Notes under the pieces: model-generated
The model's database searches: none
Told to the model about the DNA's origin: nothing
Seen by the model: only the letters and a program-made list of their open reading frames with translations
In this document: piece by piece, positions 43,467 to 53,370 of the stretch
Numbering within the stretch: the stretch's first letter is position 1
How the letters are laid out: every line of letters starts with the position of its first letter
Assembly (NCBI GenBank): GCA_016794505.1
Contig: JAEUJZ010000110.1
Coordinates: forward strand, 62,001 to 126,000
Origin: Myxococcales bacterium
Lineage (GTDB): Bacteria > Myxococcota_A > Polyangia > Palsa-1104 > JAEUJZ01
Length of the DNA stretch: 64,000 nt
Direction: 5' to 3'
Position numbers and translations under genes: made by a program

Positions 43467-44390
43467 ATGAGCAGCCCAGTGCTCGACACGCGGATCTCGG
43501 CCGTGCCGGGAAATCGCCAGCGACTCGACGGGGGGGCCATGTTTGGCAACGCGCCACGAGCGCTGTGGGCCAAGCTGTGCCCGCCCGATGAAGAGAACCG
43601 CATCTCGCTTTCGTGTCGCGCCTTGCTCGTCGAGCGTGGCGAGCAGCGCATCTTGTTCGAGACCGGCATCGGCGTCTTCTTCGCGCCCAACCTGCGGCAG
43701 CGCTTTGGCGTTTTTGAAGACGATCATGTGCTGCTGGCCTCGCTGGCGAAGTTGGGTCTTTCCGACGCGGACATCACGGATGTCGTGCTGTCGCACCTGC
43801 ACTTTGATCACGCGGGTGGCTTGCTTGCGCCGTATGAAGCGGGCCGACCGCTGCGCCTGCTATTTCCCCGCGCTCGCTTCGTCGTGTCCGAGGCCGCACT
43901 GGAGCGCGCGATGCATCCCCATGCGCGCGACCGGGCGTCGTTTATTCCCGAGCTTCCGGGGCTCTTGCGTGACAGTGGGCGCTTGCACGTCATCGCCGGG
44001 CGGGCGGCGACGGACCCATCGCTGCCAGGGCTGCGCTTTCACTACAGCGATGGGCATACGCCGGGCTTGATGCTGACCGAGGTGCAGGCGTCGACCGTGC
44101 AGCGCGAGGCAGAACACAGCGACGGGCCACGTTCGGTCACGTTCTTGGGCGATCTGGTGCCTGGATCAGCGTGGGTTCACGTGCCGATGACCATGGGCTA
44201 TGACCGCTTCCCTGAGCTTCTGATCGACGAGAAGACTGCGCTGCTGGGGACGCTTCTGCAGCGTCGGGGCCGCTTGTTTTTCACCCACGATCTCGATGTG
44301 GCCATGGCGACGCTGGAACGGCGACCCGACGGTCGCTTCGTCGCTACGCAGCCGCTTGGCGATGCCGATCTGGTCCGTTGCGCACTGTAG
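43467..44390 (+). CDS. Metallo-beta-lactamase-fold hydrolase
   Basis: A 307-residue MBL-fold protein. The metal-binding signature HxHxDH is in VVLSHLHFDHAGGL; further ligand positions fall in GHTPGLML (HYSDGHTPGLML), DLVPGSAWVH and the late FTHDLDVA. The opening CRALLVERGEQRILFETGIGVFFAPNL is typical of exported-quorum-lactonase/Zn-hydrolase-like groups but the substrate is unknown. It is co-transcribed with the acyl-CoA synthetase, which suggests lipid or lactone metabolism without proof. No signal peptide is present. Confidence 0.9.
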   Translation: MSSPVLDTRISAVPGNRQRLDGGAMFGNAPRALWAKLCPPDEENRISLSCRALLVERGEQRILFETGIGVFFAPNLRQRFGVFEDDHVLLASLAKLGLSDADITDVVLSHLHFDHAGGLLAPYEAGRPLRLLFPRARFVVSEAALERAMHPHARDRASFIPELPGLLRDSGRLHVIAGRAATDPSLPGLRFHYSDGHTPGLMLTEVQASTVQREAEHSDGPRSVTFLGDLVPGSAWVHVPMTMGYDRFPELLIDEKTALLGTLLQRRGRLFFTHDLDVAMATLERRPDGRFVATQPLGDADLVRCAL

Positions 44391-44545
44391 GGTCTGTCCC
44401 GCTACGCGAGCCGAGCATCGCCGGGCCGTCTTGTCAGGAATGCGTTGTATCGTCCGGGTCTCACGCTGCATGATGGCTCTTACGGCCCAATCAGACGTGG
44501 CTTTGGTGTTGTGATCGTCCGGGCCCTGTCGCGAAAGGAACACAC

Positions 44546-45991
44546 GTGGCTAGCTCACTTTTCCGTCGGAAGACAGTCCAGCAAGTGATGGGTGAAGCGG
44601 ACTCGCATGGCGAAGAGCGGCTGCATCGCTCGCTTTCAGCCATGGACCTGACGATGATCGGCATCGGCGCGATCATCGGGGCGGGGATCTTCGCGATCAC
44701 GGGCTCGGCGGCTGCGACGAAAGCCGGACCAGCCATTGTGCTGTCCTTTGTGCTTTCGGCCTTGGGCTGTGCCTGCGCGGGCCTGTGTTATGCCGAAATG
44801 GCGGCCATGATTCCCGTCGCTGGCAGCGCGTATACCTATGCCTTTGCGACGCTGGGAGAGCTCGTCGCGTGGCTGATCGGCTGGGCGCTGATCCTGGAAT
44901 ACGCCGTCGGCGCCATCACGGTCGCGATCTCCTGGTCGGGATACTTCGTCGAGTTCATGCGCGGCTTTGGTGTCGAGCTTCCACGCGCCCTGTGCAACGG
45001 CTATTTCACGACCTGGGTCGACGCAGCGGGCGTGACGCAGCATGGCTTTCTCAATGTGCCGGCGGTGCTGTTGGTCGCGGCGATCACCACGCTACTGATC
45101 GTCGGCGTCAAAGAGAGCGCTCGCGCCACGAGCCTGATCGTCCTTCTGAAGGTCGCGATCGTGCTGATCTTCCTCGCGCTCGGCGTTGGCTACGTCAAGC
45201 CCGGCAACTGGCAGCCGTTTCTGCCCTTTGGCTGGACCGGCGTCGTCGCTGGGGCCGGCGTGATTTTCTTCGCGTACATCGGCTTTGACGCGGTGACAAC
45301 CATGTCGGAAGAGGCCAAAGACCCCAAGCGCGATCTGCCGCGCGGCATCCTCGCGTCGCTGGCCGTCTGCACGGTGCTGTACATCCTGGTGTCCGCTGTT
45401 CTGACCGGCATCGTCCCGTACCACCAACTGAACGTGCCGGCTCCGGTGGCCTTGGCCTTGCGTATAGCCGGTGTGAACTGGGGCGCATTCCTGGTCTCGC
45501 TGGGTGCGCTGGCTGGTCTGGGCAGTGTTGTTCTGGTGATGATGATGGGCCAGCCGCGCGTGTTCATGGCCATGAGCCGCGACGGTCTGCTGCCGGCGGG
45601 CATCAGCAAGATCCACCCGCGCTTTCAGACGCCGTACCGATCGACGCTGCTGACCGGGATCGTGGTCGCGCTGGCCTCGTCCACGCTCAATGTCGAGATT
45701 GCCGGTGAGCTGACGTCGATGGGCACGCTGTTCGCCTTCGTCATCGTCTGCGTCGGCGTAGTGGTGCTGCGCAAGAGCAACCCCGATATCTATCGCCCCT
45801 TCCGCACGCCCGCCGCGAACGTCGTGGGCCCGCTTGGCGCCGTCACCTGCCTCATCATGATGATCGGCTTGCCGACGGCGACGAAGCGCAACTTCATGGT
45901 CTGGCTGGCGATCGGCTTGGTCATTTATTTCTCGTACAGCCGCAGCCACTCGCGCTTGGCTCGCGTACGCAGCGACGGCAGCAAGGCCTAG
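44546..45991 (+). CDS. APC-superfamily amino acid permease (cationic amino acid transporter-like)
   Basis: A 481-residue membrane protein of about 12-13 helices, started at GTG 44546 with AAAGGA upstream. It has the APC motifs LTMIGIGAIIGAGIFAITG in TM1, IPVAGSAYTYAFATLGELVAW, a conserved GAGVIFFAYIGFDAVTTMSEEAKDPKRDLPRGI and QPRVFMAMSRDGLLP. These match the CAT/YfnA cluster that imports amino acids with protons. The substrate is not predictable. No neighbouring amino acid gene except the asparagine synthetase gene 39 bases downstream. Confidence 0.93.
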   Translation: MASSLFRRKTVQQVMGEADSHGEERLHRSLSAMDLTMIGIGAIIGAGIFAITGSAAATKAGPAIVLSFVLSALGCACAGLCYAEMAAMIPVAGSAYTYAFATLGELVAWLIGWALILEYAVGAITVAISWSGYFVEFMRGFGVELPRALCNGYFTTWVDAAGVTQHGFLNVPAVLLVAAITTLLIVGVKESARATSLIVLLKVAIVLIFLALGVGYVKPGNWQPFLPFGWTGVVAGAGVIFFAYIGFDAVTTMSEEAKDPKRDLPRGILASLAVCTVLYILVSAVLTGIVPYHQLNVPAPVALALRIAGVNWGAFLVSLGALAGLGSVVLVMMMGQPRVFMAMSRDGLLPAGISKIHPRFQTPYRSTLLTGIVVALASSTLNVEIAGELTSMGTLFAFVIVCVGVVVLRKSNPDIYRPFRTPAANVVGPLGAVTCLIMMIGLPTATKRNFMVWLAIGLVIYFSYSRSHSRLARVRSDGSKA

Positions 45992-46030
45992 CGTTTCGGC
46001 GCAGGCCTGCGGCCGTTCACGTGCCGATCC

Positions 46031-47989
46031 ATGTGTGGCGTTGCTGCCCTGCTGGCTCCGATTGCGCTGGACCAGCGCGAGGACATCGTGCGTGAGATGT
46101 GCGCAGTCCTTGCACATCGCGGCCCGCATGGCGCAGGCCTGTTCAGCGACGGTGAGCACGCGGGTATCACGCTGGGTCATCGCCGCCTGTCGATCCTCGA
46201 TCTGTCGCCCACCGGGGCGCAGCCGATGCCGCGGGGCTCTTTGTGCATCAGCTACAACGGCGAGTTTTACGACTACATCGAACGACGCGACGAGCTAGCC
46301 ACGCGCGGCCATCGCTTCATCGGTCGCAGCGATACCGAGGTCTTGCTGGCGCTCTGCGAAGAACACGGCGTGCCTTTGGCGCTGGCTCAGGTCAACGGCA
46401 TGTTCGCGTTCGCTTTGTTCGATCGCCGCGAGCGCACGCTGTGGCTGGCTCGCGACCGCTTCGGAGAAAAGCCGCTTTACTACCTGACCACGGCTGACAC
46501 CTGCGTGGTGGCATCGGAACCCAAGGCCATCCTGGCTGCTGCCCGTCGCTTGCGCATCTCGATCGGCGTGAACCGTCAGGTCTTGGCCTGCTATCTCGCG
46601 GATGCCGAGCACGAGGTCGGTGACGCCACGTTTTTTGCTGAGATTCGTCGCGTGCGCCCCGGCGAATGGCTGCGCATCGCGCGCGATGCCGGGGGGCGGC
46701 TGAGCGTGCAGCACGGTCGCTATTACGACCTGTCCGAAGCAAGCTGTCCGCCCATTCTGCGTCCCCAGACCGAGGCCGACGAGGAGTTCCGCAGCCTGCT
46801 TACGAACGCCGTGCGCATCCGTCTGCGCAGCGATGTGCCCGTGGCGGCCTGCTTGTCCGGTGGGCTTGATAGCTCGTCGCTGGTTGGGCTGGCTGCGCAG
46901 GCTGGCCAGCGCCTGCACACGTTTTCCGCCACCCACCGACCCGGCGAGCCCTGGGACGAGCGTCGCCACATCGCGGCGGTCATCGCGCATACGGGAGTCG
47001 ACAACGTTCAGGTCAATCCTGAGGATGTTCTCGACGGGCCAGGTGGCCCCGAGCGCTTTTTGGCCTTTCTTTCCCAGCACGACGAGCCCGTCGGCGGCCC
47101 GAGCGTCTGGGCGCAGCACTGTGTGTACCGCGTGCTGGCACAGCACGGCCATCGGGTGGCGCTCAGCGGTCAGGGCGCCGACGAGAGCTTGGGCGGATAC
47201 GGCGGTACGCTAGCGGCCCTGCGAGCGCAGCAGCTTGCCCAGCGGCAGTGGGCACTTCTGCGCGCCGAGCTTGCCGCGACTGCATCGCCGCAGCTTGGGG
47301 CCCGCGCTGCGGCGCTGCGCCAGGCGCTGCTTTCTGCTCTGCGCCTGGGAATTTCTCGTCGGAAGCCGGGTCTGTACCAGGCCTGGCTGCGGGCCCGCTT
47401 TCAGCGCGGTTTTCTGCGCTCGCGCTACTTCGATGTCCGGGCCCTTTGCGGCGCGCTGCCACCGCTGCCGACGGAGCCGCCACACGCCGCTGCATTTGAT
47501 GCGCGCAGCCTGCTGCACGGCTACCTGTATCGCTTGCTGGTGGGCACGTCGCTTTCGACCATCCTGCGCTTTGAAGATCGCAACAGCATGATGGCTTCGG
47601 TCGAGTCGAGAGCACCGTTTTTGGACCCACGCCTCGTCGCGCACTGCCTGGGGCGACTGCCGTCTGATCTGGCCGGGCAGGGCTATACCAAGCTGCTCTT
47701 GCGTCGTGCGCTGCCCGATGTTCTGCCGCAGAGCGTCCGCCTGCGCCGCGACAAGGTCGGCTTTGGCGCACCGCCTTGGCGCTGGCTGACCGGACCTCTG
47801 CGACCGTGGCTGGATGCACTTCTTTCGTCGATAAGCCTGCGCGGCTTGGGCTTCGTGCGAGCCCCCCTTCTGCGCGCTGACTGGGTCGCTGCAACGACCG
47901 GCTGCGACCCGCTTGACGGAGACGCCGAAGGCTTTTTCCGCGCGATCAACGTGGCGGTTTGGCTGAGCGCACACGGGCTGTCGCTCTAG
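46031..47989 (+). CDS. asnB: Asparagine synthetase (glutamine-hydrolysing)
   Basis: A 652-residue AsnB-type enzyme. MCGVAALL places the catalytic Cys2 of the glutaminase domain at the N-terminus; RLSILDLSPTGAQPM, ISYNGEFYDY and SDTEVLLALCEEHG are typical of that domain. The synthetase domain carries the pyrophosphatase loop ACLSGGLDSSSLVGLA and, near the C-terminus, RFEDRNSMMASVESRAPFLD plus RRDKVGFGAPPW. Proteins of this size in such genomes are often used for amide transfer in natural-product or polysaccharide pathways as well as asparagine; the amidated substrate cannot be told. Ends 20 bases before the convergent kinase gene. Confidence 0.93.
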   Translation: MCGVAALLAPIALDQREDIVREMCAVLAHRGPHGAGLFSDGEHAGITLGHRRLSILDLSPTGAQPMPRGSLCISYNGEFYDYIERRDELATRGHRFIGRSDTEVLLALCEEHGVPLALAQVNGMFAFALFDRRERTLWLARDRFGEKPLYYLTTADTCVVASEPKAILAAARRLRISIGVNRQVLACYLADAEHEVGDATFFAEIRRVRPGEWLRIARDAGGRLSVQHGRYYDLSEASCPPILRPQTEADEEFRSLLTNAVRIRLRSDVPVAACLSGGLDSSSLVGLAAQAGQRLHTFSATHRPGEPWDERRHIAAVIAHTGVDNVQVNPEDVLDGPGGPERFLAFLSQHDEPVGGPSVWAQHCVYRVLAQHGHRVALSGQGADESLGGYGGTLAALRAQQLAQRQWALLRAELAATASPQLGARAAALRQALLSALRLGISRRKPGLYQAWLRARFQRGFLRSRYFDVRALCGALPPLPTEPPHAAAFDARSLLHGYLYRLLVGTSLSTILRFEDRNSMMASVESRAPFLDPRLVAHCLGRLPSDLAGQGYTKLLLRRALPDVLPQSVRLRRDKVGFGAPPWRWLTGPLRPWLDALLSSISLRGLGFVRAPLLRADWVAATTGCDPLDGDAEGFFRAINVAVWLSAHGLSL

Positions 47990-48009
47990 CCTGGCGTCCG
48001 CTGTTCTGA

Positions 48010-49524
48010 CTACTTCTTCTTGCGCCGTTTCTTGCGTTTCTTTTTGCTTTTGTCGTCGCTGTCGCTCATGTCGTCGAGCATCTTTTCCGCGTCTTTAAGG
48101 TCGCTGCCAGGGGCGCCGGAGCCCGCTTCGCCGGGCTTGTTTCCAGTCGGTGGCTTGGCCTGATCAGCGCTTGCGGGTGTCGCCACCAAGCTGACTTCAT
48201 GCTGGCAGTCACTGGGGCCTTCGCACTGCACGTTGACTTCTTGGTACCCGGAAAGCCGCAGCGTCAAGCGCTGCGAGCCAGTCTGCTTGCTGCGCTCGCT
48301 GCTGTACGGCGTCAGGCCGAGCACGGCGCCCGCTTCGGTGACGACTTCGGCTCCGGCGGGCACGCTGCGGATCGACCAGTGAACTTTGGCATGCAGCGCG
48401 CGGACCCGCAGCACGGCAACGAGCCCCAGGCCCCCAAGCGCGATCAGCACAGCGGCGACGATTGCCACCACTCGCAGGCTCCCGCGTCCTTTCTTGCCGG
48501 GGCGGGTCGGAACCTCTCGTGACTCCATCACCGTCGCGGAAGCCCCCACGTTCAGCGCCGCGGCCTCTTGGGTATCGGCTGCCTCGAACGAGTGACGATC
48601 GGGCCCAGCGCTCTTGGGTGTTACCGGCAGGTTCGTCGCCGACTGCAAGCCCGAGACACGCGCCAAGCTGCTTGCGACCTCGGCTGCGCTCGGACGTTCC
48701 TCGGGTTTCTTGCGCAGCATGCGGCCGATCAGGTCATAAAGGCCCGACTGCAGCCCTGGCATGAGTTCCTGCAGCGGCCGGGGCTGCGCCGACATGTGCA
48801 TGAACATCACCTCGGCGTCGCTGTTGGCATTGAACGGCTTCTGCCCCGACACCATCTCGTACAGCATCACGCCCAGGGCATAGACATCGCTCTTGTCGAC
48901 GACGGATCGGGCGCTGCGCACCTGTTCCGGCGACATGTACGAGGGCGTGCCCATGACCATGCCTGTCTGCGTCAGACGGCCTTCTTCGCCGTCGCCGGGC
49001 TCGCGTACGCGGGCCAAGCCGAAGTCGAGCACCTTGACCCAATCCTTGGCGCCGGTCTCGGGATCCTCGACGAGCATGATGTTCGCTGGCTTGAGATCGC
49101 GATGGATGATGCCCTTGGTATGCGCCGCGGCCAACGCGAGTGCGATCTGTCGACCGTAGCGGACCACAAGCTCAGTCGGCAGCCTGCCGCCTGCATGCCA
49201 CAGCCGCTCATGCAGCGTCTCGCCGTCGAGGTATTCCATGACGATGTACGCCGCACCGTCGTCGAGCTGGCCGAACTCATAGACGTCGACTAGGCAGCGA
49301 TGCTTGACGATGTTTACCGCGCGAGCCTCGTTTAGGAAGCGCTGCACAACCTGCGGGTTTTCGGCGAAGTGAGGATGCAGAACTTTGATGGCGGCTCGTC
49401 GCTGAATCTGCTCGTTGACCGCTTCGTACACATTGCCCATGCCGCCTTTGCCGAGCAGTCGCACGAGCTTGTAGGCGCCGATCTTGCTCGGTACAGACCC
49501 CGATGTAGAGGCAGTGTCAGGCAC
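48010..49524 (-). CDS. Membrane Ser/Thr protein kinase with lysine-rich C-terminus
   Basis: A 504-residue kinase. Kinase domain (about 15-280): LLGKGGMGNVYEAVN, AAIKVLHPHF, IIHRDLKPANIML, VLDFGLARVREPGDG, GTPSYMSPEQVR. A linker of about 80 residues leads to one membrane helix near residues 352-370 (VVAIVAAVLIALGGLGLVAVL). The exported part (about 115 residues) has a PEGA-like beta segment (WSIRSVPAGAEVVTEAGAVLGLTPYS) and ends in a very basic tail KSKKKRKKRRKKK. The other two kinases lack this tail; its role, perhaps binding an acidic surface, is unknown. Confidence 0.94.
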   Translation of the reverse strand: MPDTASTSGSVPSKIGAYKLVRLLGKGGMGNVYEAVNEQIQRRAAIKVLHPHFAENPQVVQRFLNEARAVNIVKHRCLVDVYEFGQLDDGAAYIVMEYLDGETLHERLWHAGGRLPTELVVRYGRQIALALAAAHTKGIIHRDLKPANIMLVEDPETGAKDWVKVLDFGLARVREPGDGEEGRLTQTGMVMGTPSYMSPEQVRSARSVVDKSDVYALGVMLYEMVSGQKPFNANSDAEVMFMHMSAQPRPLQELMPGLQSGLYDLIGRMLRKKPEERPSAAEVASSLARVSGLQSATNLPVTPKSAGPDRHSFEAADTQEAAALNVGASATVMESREVPTRPGKKGRGSLRVVAIVAAVLIALGGLGLVAVLRVRALHAKVHWSIRSVPAGAEVVTEAGAVLGLTPYSSERSKQTGSQRLTLRLSGYQEVNVQCEGPSDCQHEVSLVATPASADQAKPPTGNKPGEAGSGAPGSDLKDAEKMLDDMSDSDDKSKKKRKKRRKKK

Positions 49525-49710
49525 GAAGCACCCTTTCTGGGGACGCTAAGGCTGCCAATAAGCAGCGAAAAAGACAGAGTGGCCGGGAAATTATAGCGTC
49601 CTTGCGACCTGGTGCGCGAGCGGGAAATCAGGGCGAATGGCCCAGGCAGGCGATGCAGCGCGTGGTTTTGGCGTGACGCTGGGGGGCGGAACCGCCTATC
49701 TTTCTGCGGC

Positions 49711-51129
49711 GTGAGTGCCTCTCTGCCGCCTGTGTTTCACCGCGTATCGGGGTCGCTGTTCATCGAGGGCGTACGGCTGTCGCGCCTGTTGTCTTTCGGT
49801 GCGCAAGGCCGCGGGATCGCGACGCCATTTTATGTCTATAGCCGCGAGCAACTGCGACGGGACTTCAGTCGCTACACGCACGCTGCTGCTTCGCTGACCT
49901 CGGATCTGGGCACACCGCCCGTCATCGCGTTTGCCGTCAAGGCCAACCCCAGCCGGGCGCTGATCGAGATTTTGCATGGCTGGGGTGCCGGCGCGACGGT
50001 GGTCAGCGCGGGAGAGCTTGCGCTGGTGCGCAGCGTCGGTATTCCCGGCGACAAGGTCCTTCTGCACGGCAATGGCAAGCGACGCGAAGACATCGATGCA
50101 GCGCTTGATATCGATGCGCTTGTGTCGATCGACAGCGAATTCGATCTGCAGCACGTGCAAGCGCGGGCTGTGGCGCGCGGGCAGACGGCACGCGTGCTTC
50201 TGCGCGTCAATCCCAACATCGATCCGCAAGTTCACCCGTACATCTCCACGGGGCTTCTTGAGTCGAAGTTCGGCATGGCCGAAGCCAACATCGAGCGCCT
50301 GCGACCGCTCTTGCGCGGACTCTCGGCCTCTACCCCGGCCTCGGCAGGGCCGCTTCCAGCGATCTCGCTGCGTGGGCTGCACTGTCACTTGGGATCGACG
50401 CTGAAGTCGGGGCAGCCGGTCTTGGATGCGACGCGACAGCTTCTGCCCTTGCTCGCGCGTCTGCGCAGCGATGGGCATCCCATCGATACGCTCGATCTAG
50501 GCGGCGGTCTGGGCATCGATTACAGCCATCGCAGCGGAGCACCGGCCGCGCCATCACCGGCCGAGCTGATGGCTGGGCTGCGCTTGATCCTCGCGCGCCA
50601 CAGCGACGATCCACCGCTGCGCCTGTGGTTCGAGCCAGGGCGCAGCATCGTCGGCCCCTGTGGTGCGCTGGTGGGCCGTGTGATCGGCGTCAAGCATCGC
50701 AGCAGCGATGCCGCAGCGCGCGAGGCAACGGGCGAGCGCAGCTTTCTGTGTACCGATGCCTCGATGGCGCAGCTAATTCGCCCGTGCTTGTACGGCGCCT
50801 ATCACCACATCGAGCTTTTGGAAGAGCCCGATCCCACCGCCGATACTCAGCTTCGCCTGTACGACGTCGTCGGGCCGATCTGCGAATCGGGGGACTTCAT
50901 CGGCCAAAAGCGCCTGCTGCCGACACCGCGCGAGGGCGACGGGCTGATGATCTATGACGCCGGGGCGTACGGCGCCGCGATGGCCAGCCGATACAACCTG
51001 CACTTTCAATGCGCCGAGTACCTGATCGACGGCACACAAGTCACGCGCATCCGACGCGCCGAGTCCTTTGACGACTTCGCGCGAACCTTCGTCTGCGAGC
51101 CGCTTTTTTCGGCAGAGGAACCTGAATGA
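49711..51129 (+). CDS. lysA: Diaminopimelate decarboxylase
   Basis: A 472-residue PLP enzyme making L-lysine from meso-diaminopimelate. Started at GTG 49711; the open frame before it has no conserved sequence. It has VIAFAVKANPSRAL with the PLP-binding lysine, RGLHCHLGST, LDLGGGLGIDY, LWFEPGRSIVG (substrate/PLP phosphate contact) and the catalytic cysteine/aspartate region VVGPICESGDFIGQKRLL. The stop overlaps the aspartokinase start (ATGA), so lysA and lysC form a translationally coupled operon. Confidence 0.95.
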   Translation: MSASLPPVFHRVSGSLFIEGVRLSRLLSFGAQGRGIATPFYVYSREQLRRDFSRYTHAAASLTSDLGTPPVIAFAVKANPSRALIEILHGWGAGATVVSAGELALVRSVGIPGDKVLLHGNGKRREDIDAALDIDALVSIDSEFDLQHVQARAVARGQTARVLLRVNPNIDPQVHPYISTGLLESKFGMAEANIERLRPLLRGLSASTPASAGPLPAISLRGLHCHLGSTLKSGQPVLDATRQLLPLLARLRSDGHPIDTLDLGGGLGIDYSHRSGAPAAPSPAELMAGLRLILARHSDDPPLRLWFEPGRSIVGPCGALVGRVIGVKHRSSDAAAREATGERSFLCTDASMAQLIRPCLYGAYHHIELLEEPDPTADTQLRLYDVVGPICESGDFIGQKRLLPTPREGDGLMIYDAGAYGAAMASRYNLHFQCAEYLIDGTQVTRIRRAESFDDFARTFVCEPLFSAEEPE

Positions 51130-52388
51130 GACGCGTCCTTAAGTACGGCGGTACGTCCATCGAGAGCGCCGATCGCATCCGACGAGCGGCGCAGAACATC
51201 GCGCAGCTTGTCAAAGGCGGTGACCAGATCGCGGCGGTGGTCAGCGCGCAGGGCAACGATACCAACCTGCTTTTGAATTCGGTCTATACCGCGACCGAGC
51301 GCAACAGCGACACGCAGTCGATCTTCCGCGTTGTTGCGCTGGGCGAAGAAAAGAGCACCTATCTTTTGGCGGCGGCTCTGCGATCCATGGGCGTTGAAGC
51401 CGTGCCGTTCGCACCGTCGCTGGCCGAGACATGGCCGCTGATTGTCGACTGTCCCGATGCAGCGCCGCTGGTCGCGCAGAAGATCAACGAAGAGCGACCT
51501 CTCGATGTGCAGGACGACGAGTCGCGGCGCCTGTTTACGCAGCGTGTGCTGCCCGTCCTGCGGCGCGGTGCGGTGGCGGTGTTGTCCGGCTTTTTTGCGC
51601 GCAGTACCCGCGGCGAGCTGACCACGCTTGGCCGTGGCGGATCGGATATCTCGGGCGTGCTCGTCGGGCGCTTCCTCGACGCCGAAGAGGTGACGATCAT
51701 CACCGATGTCGAAGGCATCCTGTCCGCCGACCCGCGCTTGGCCGACAACCCGCGTCTGATCGAAGAGATGACCGTCGAGGATCTAGAGACCATGGCCTCG
51801 CGCGGGGCGCGCGTCGTGCATCCGCGAGCGCTGCGTTACAAGCCCGCGGAGTGTCGCGTACGCGTCGTCGATTTTCGGCGACAAGAAGCGCTGGCCAGCA
51901 CCGGCACGTCGGTCCTTGGGACCAGCGAACCGACGCTGAGCGCACGGCCCGAGCCGCTTTCGATGATCACGCTGGTCGGAAAAGATCTGGCCGGACGGAC
52001 CGGTGTCCTGGGCGAGCTTGCATCGCAGCTTGGGCGTGCCGGCATTGCGATCACCGCAAGCACCACCAACGACACCTTCATCTGCCTGTATCTCGCGGAG
52101 AGCCAGGGCGAGCGGGCGTATCGCCTGCTGCACGGCTGCATGACGGATCCCAGCCTCGATCTGGGCTTGGCCAACGTCACGCTGCGCAACGGTGTCGCGG
52201 AAGTGCGCCTGCGCTCGCCCGAGTTCCTGCAGACCCCCGGCATTTTGGCTGAGATCACCGCGGTCTTGGCCCGTCGCCGCATCAACATCCTTGAGATGAT
52301 CACGAGCCTGACCGACATCTTTGTCTATGTCGATCGCGGAGATCAGGAGCTGACCTTGTCGCTTCTGCGTGAGCTCACGACGCACTAG
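51126..52388 (+). CDS. lysC: Aspartokinase
   Basis: A 420-residue aspartate kinase, the first enzyme of the aspartate family pathway. N-terminal kinase domain starts VLKYGGTSIESADRIRRAA, with FARSTRGELTTLGRGGSDISGVL and VTIITDVEGILSADPRLADNPRLIEEMTVEDLETMASRGARVVHPRAL. The C-terminal part has two ACT-type regulatory segments (SMITLVGKDLAGRTGVLGELASQLGRAGIAI and ILAEITAVLARRRINILEMITSLTDIFVYV), so feedback control by an end-product amino acid, probably lysine given the lysA partner, is expected. Confidence 0.94.
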   Translation: MRRVLKYGGTSIESADRIRRAAQNIAQLVKGGDQIAAVVSAQGNDTNLLLNSVYTATERNSDTQSIFRVVALGEEKSTYLLAAALRSMGVEAVPFAPSLAETWPLIVDCPDAAPLVAQKINEERPLDVQDDESRRLFTQRVLPVLRRGAVAVLSGFFARSTRGELTTLGRGGSDISGVLVGRFLDAEEVTIITDVEGILSADPRLADNPRLIEEMTVEDLETMASRGARVVHPRALRYKPAECRVRVVDFRRQEALASTGTSVLGTSEPTLSARPEPLSMITLVGKDLAGRTGVLGELASQLGRAGIAITASTTNDTFICLYLAESQGERAYRLLHGCMTDPSLDLGLANVTLRNGVAEVRLRSPEFLQTPGILAEITAVLARRRINILEMITSLTDIFVYVDRGDQELTLSLLRELTTH

Positions 52389-52438
52389 ATGCGTCGTGGC
52401 CGCGCCGGCTTTGGCGCGGGCGCGATACAATCGCAGCC

Positions 52439-53350
52439 ATGCTGCGACGTGCATGGGCTGTGCGTGTGGGCCTGCTTTCGACCGGGATCGCGATGGCAAT
52501 CAGCGACGCGGCCCGCGCGGAACCGGCTGCCAAGCCGGATCGTTTCGATGTGTCCTGCGATGCCCAAGGCTGCCGCCTGGGTTCCTGTTTGACCCAGGTC
52601 GCGATCGACGATCCATCGCAGCTGGTCGGAACGCTGCGCATCGTGCCGTGGTTCGTCGACGGGCAGTCGCGAGGCTTCAAGCTGTTCGCGGTGCGTGCCG
52701 GCTCGCTGCCGGCGCAGCTTGGCGTGCAGAACGGCGATGTCGTGCGCGGCCTAAACGGCCTGCCGGTGCAGGACCCAGCGACGGCCCAGACCGCCTGGGA
52801 AGCGGCTCGCAACAGCCCGCATTGGCGTCTGTCTCTGCAGCGCGGCGATCAGACGATCGAGCGCACGCTGCACCTCGATCGCGGTCCGCGTCCAACGGCC
52901 GGCTGCCCGAAAGGCACGCTGCTACCAGGGCAGGCGACCGCCCGATCGCCGCGTCCGGCTGCGGTGTCGACGGGACAGGCTGATCGGGGCGAGCGGCTCG
53001 CCGCAATTCGCTGTCAGGGGGCGCGCTGCACGCTGCCGCGCTCGACGCTGGATTGGATGCTCGCGGATCAGTCACTTCTGATGCGCAGCGCCCGCCTAAT
53101 ACCCAAGACAGACCAGGGCAAGGTACGCGGCTTTGCGCTGTATGGCATTCGCCCGGCGTCGCTGTTCGACCGCTTGGGGCTGAAAAACGGCGATCTGCTG
53201 CTGCGCATTGCCGACCAGTCCCTCGACAATCCCGAAGCCGCCCTGGTCGCCTATACCCACGTGCGCAGCGCCGAGCAGATCCTCGTCGAGATCGAGCGCG
53301 CTGGCAGCAAGCAGACACGCATCTATGTCATCGAAAAAGACCGGCAGTAA
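52439..53350 (+). CDS. Exported protein with two GspC-like PDZ modules
   Basis: A 303-residue protein with a signal peptide (VRVGLLSTGIAMAISDAARA). It contains two copies of one module, each a PDZ domain with a preceding 'C-x-x-x-x-C-x-L-x-R/S...' segment. Module 1 has LRIVPWFVDGQSRGFKLFAVRAGSLPAQLGVQNGDVVRGLNGL; module 2 has ARLIPKTDQGKVRGFALYGIRPASLFDRLGLKNGDLLLRIADQSL. These closely follow the C-terminal homology region of the type II secretion protein GspC. It lacks a GspC membrane helix and any nearby gsp genes, so it is a free-standing periplasmic relative of unknown partner. Confidence 0.85.
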   Translation: MLRRAWAVRVGLLSTGIAMAISDAARAEPAAKPDRFDVSCDAQGCRLGSCLTQVAIDDPSQLVGTLRIVPWFVDGQSRGFKLFAVRAGSLPAQLGVQNGDVVRGLNGLPVQDPATAQTAWEAARNSPHWRLSLQRGDQTIERTLHLDRGPRPTAGCPKGTLLPGQATARSPRPAAVSTGQADRGERLAAIRCQGARCTLPRSTLDWMLADQSLLMRSARLIPKTDQGKVRGFALYGIRPASLFDRLGLKNGDLLLRIADQSLDNPEAALVAYTHVRSAEQILVEIERAGSKQTRIYVIEKDRQ

Positions 53351-53370
53351 GTGCTTGCGGCGAGAAGCGT

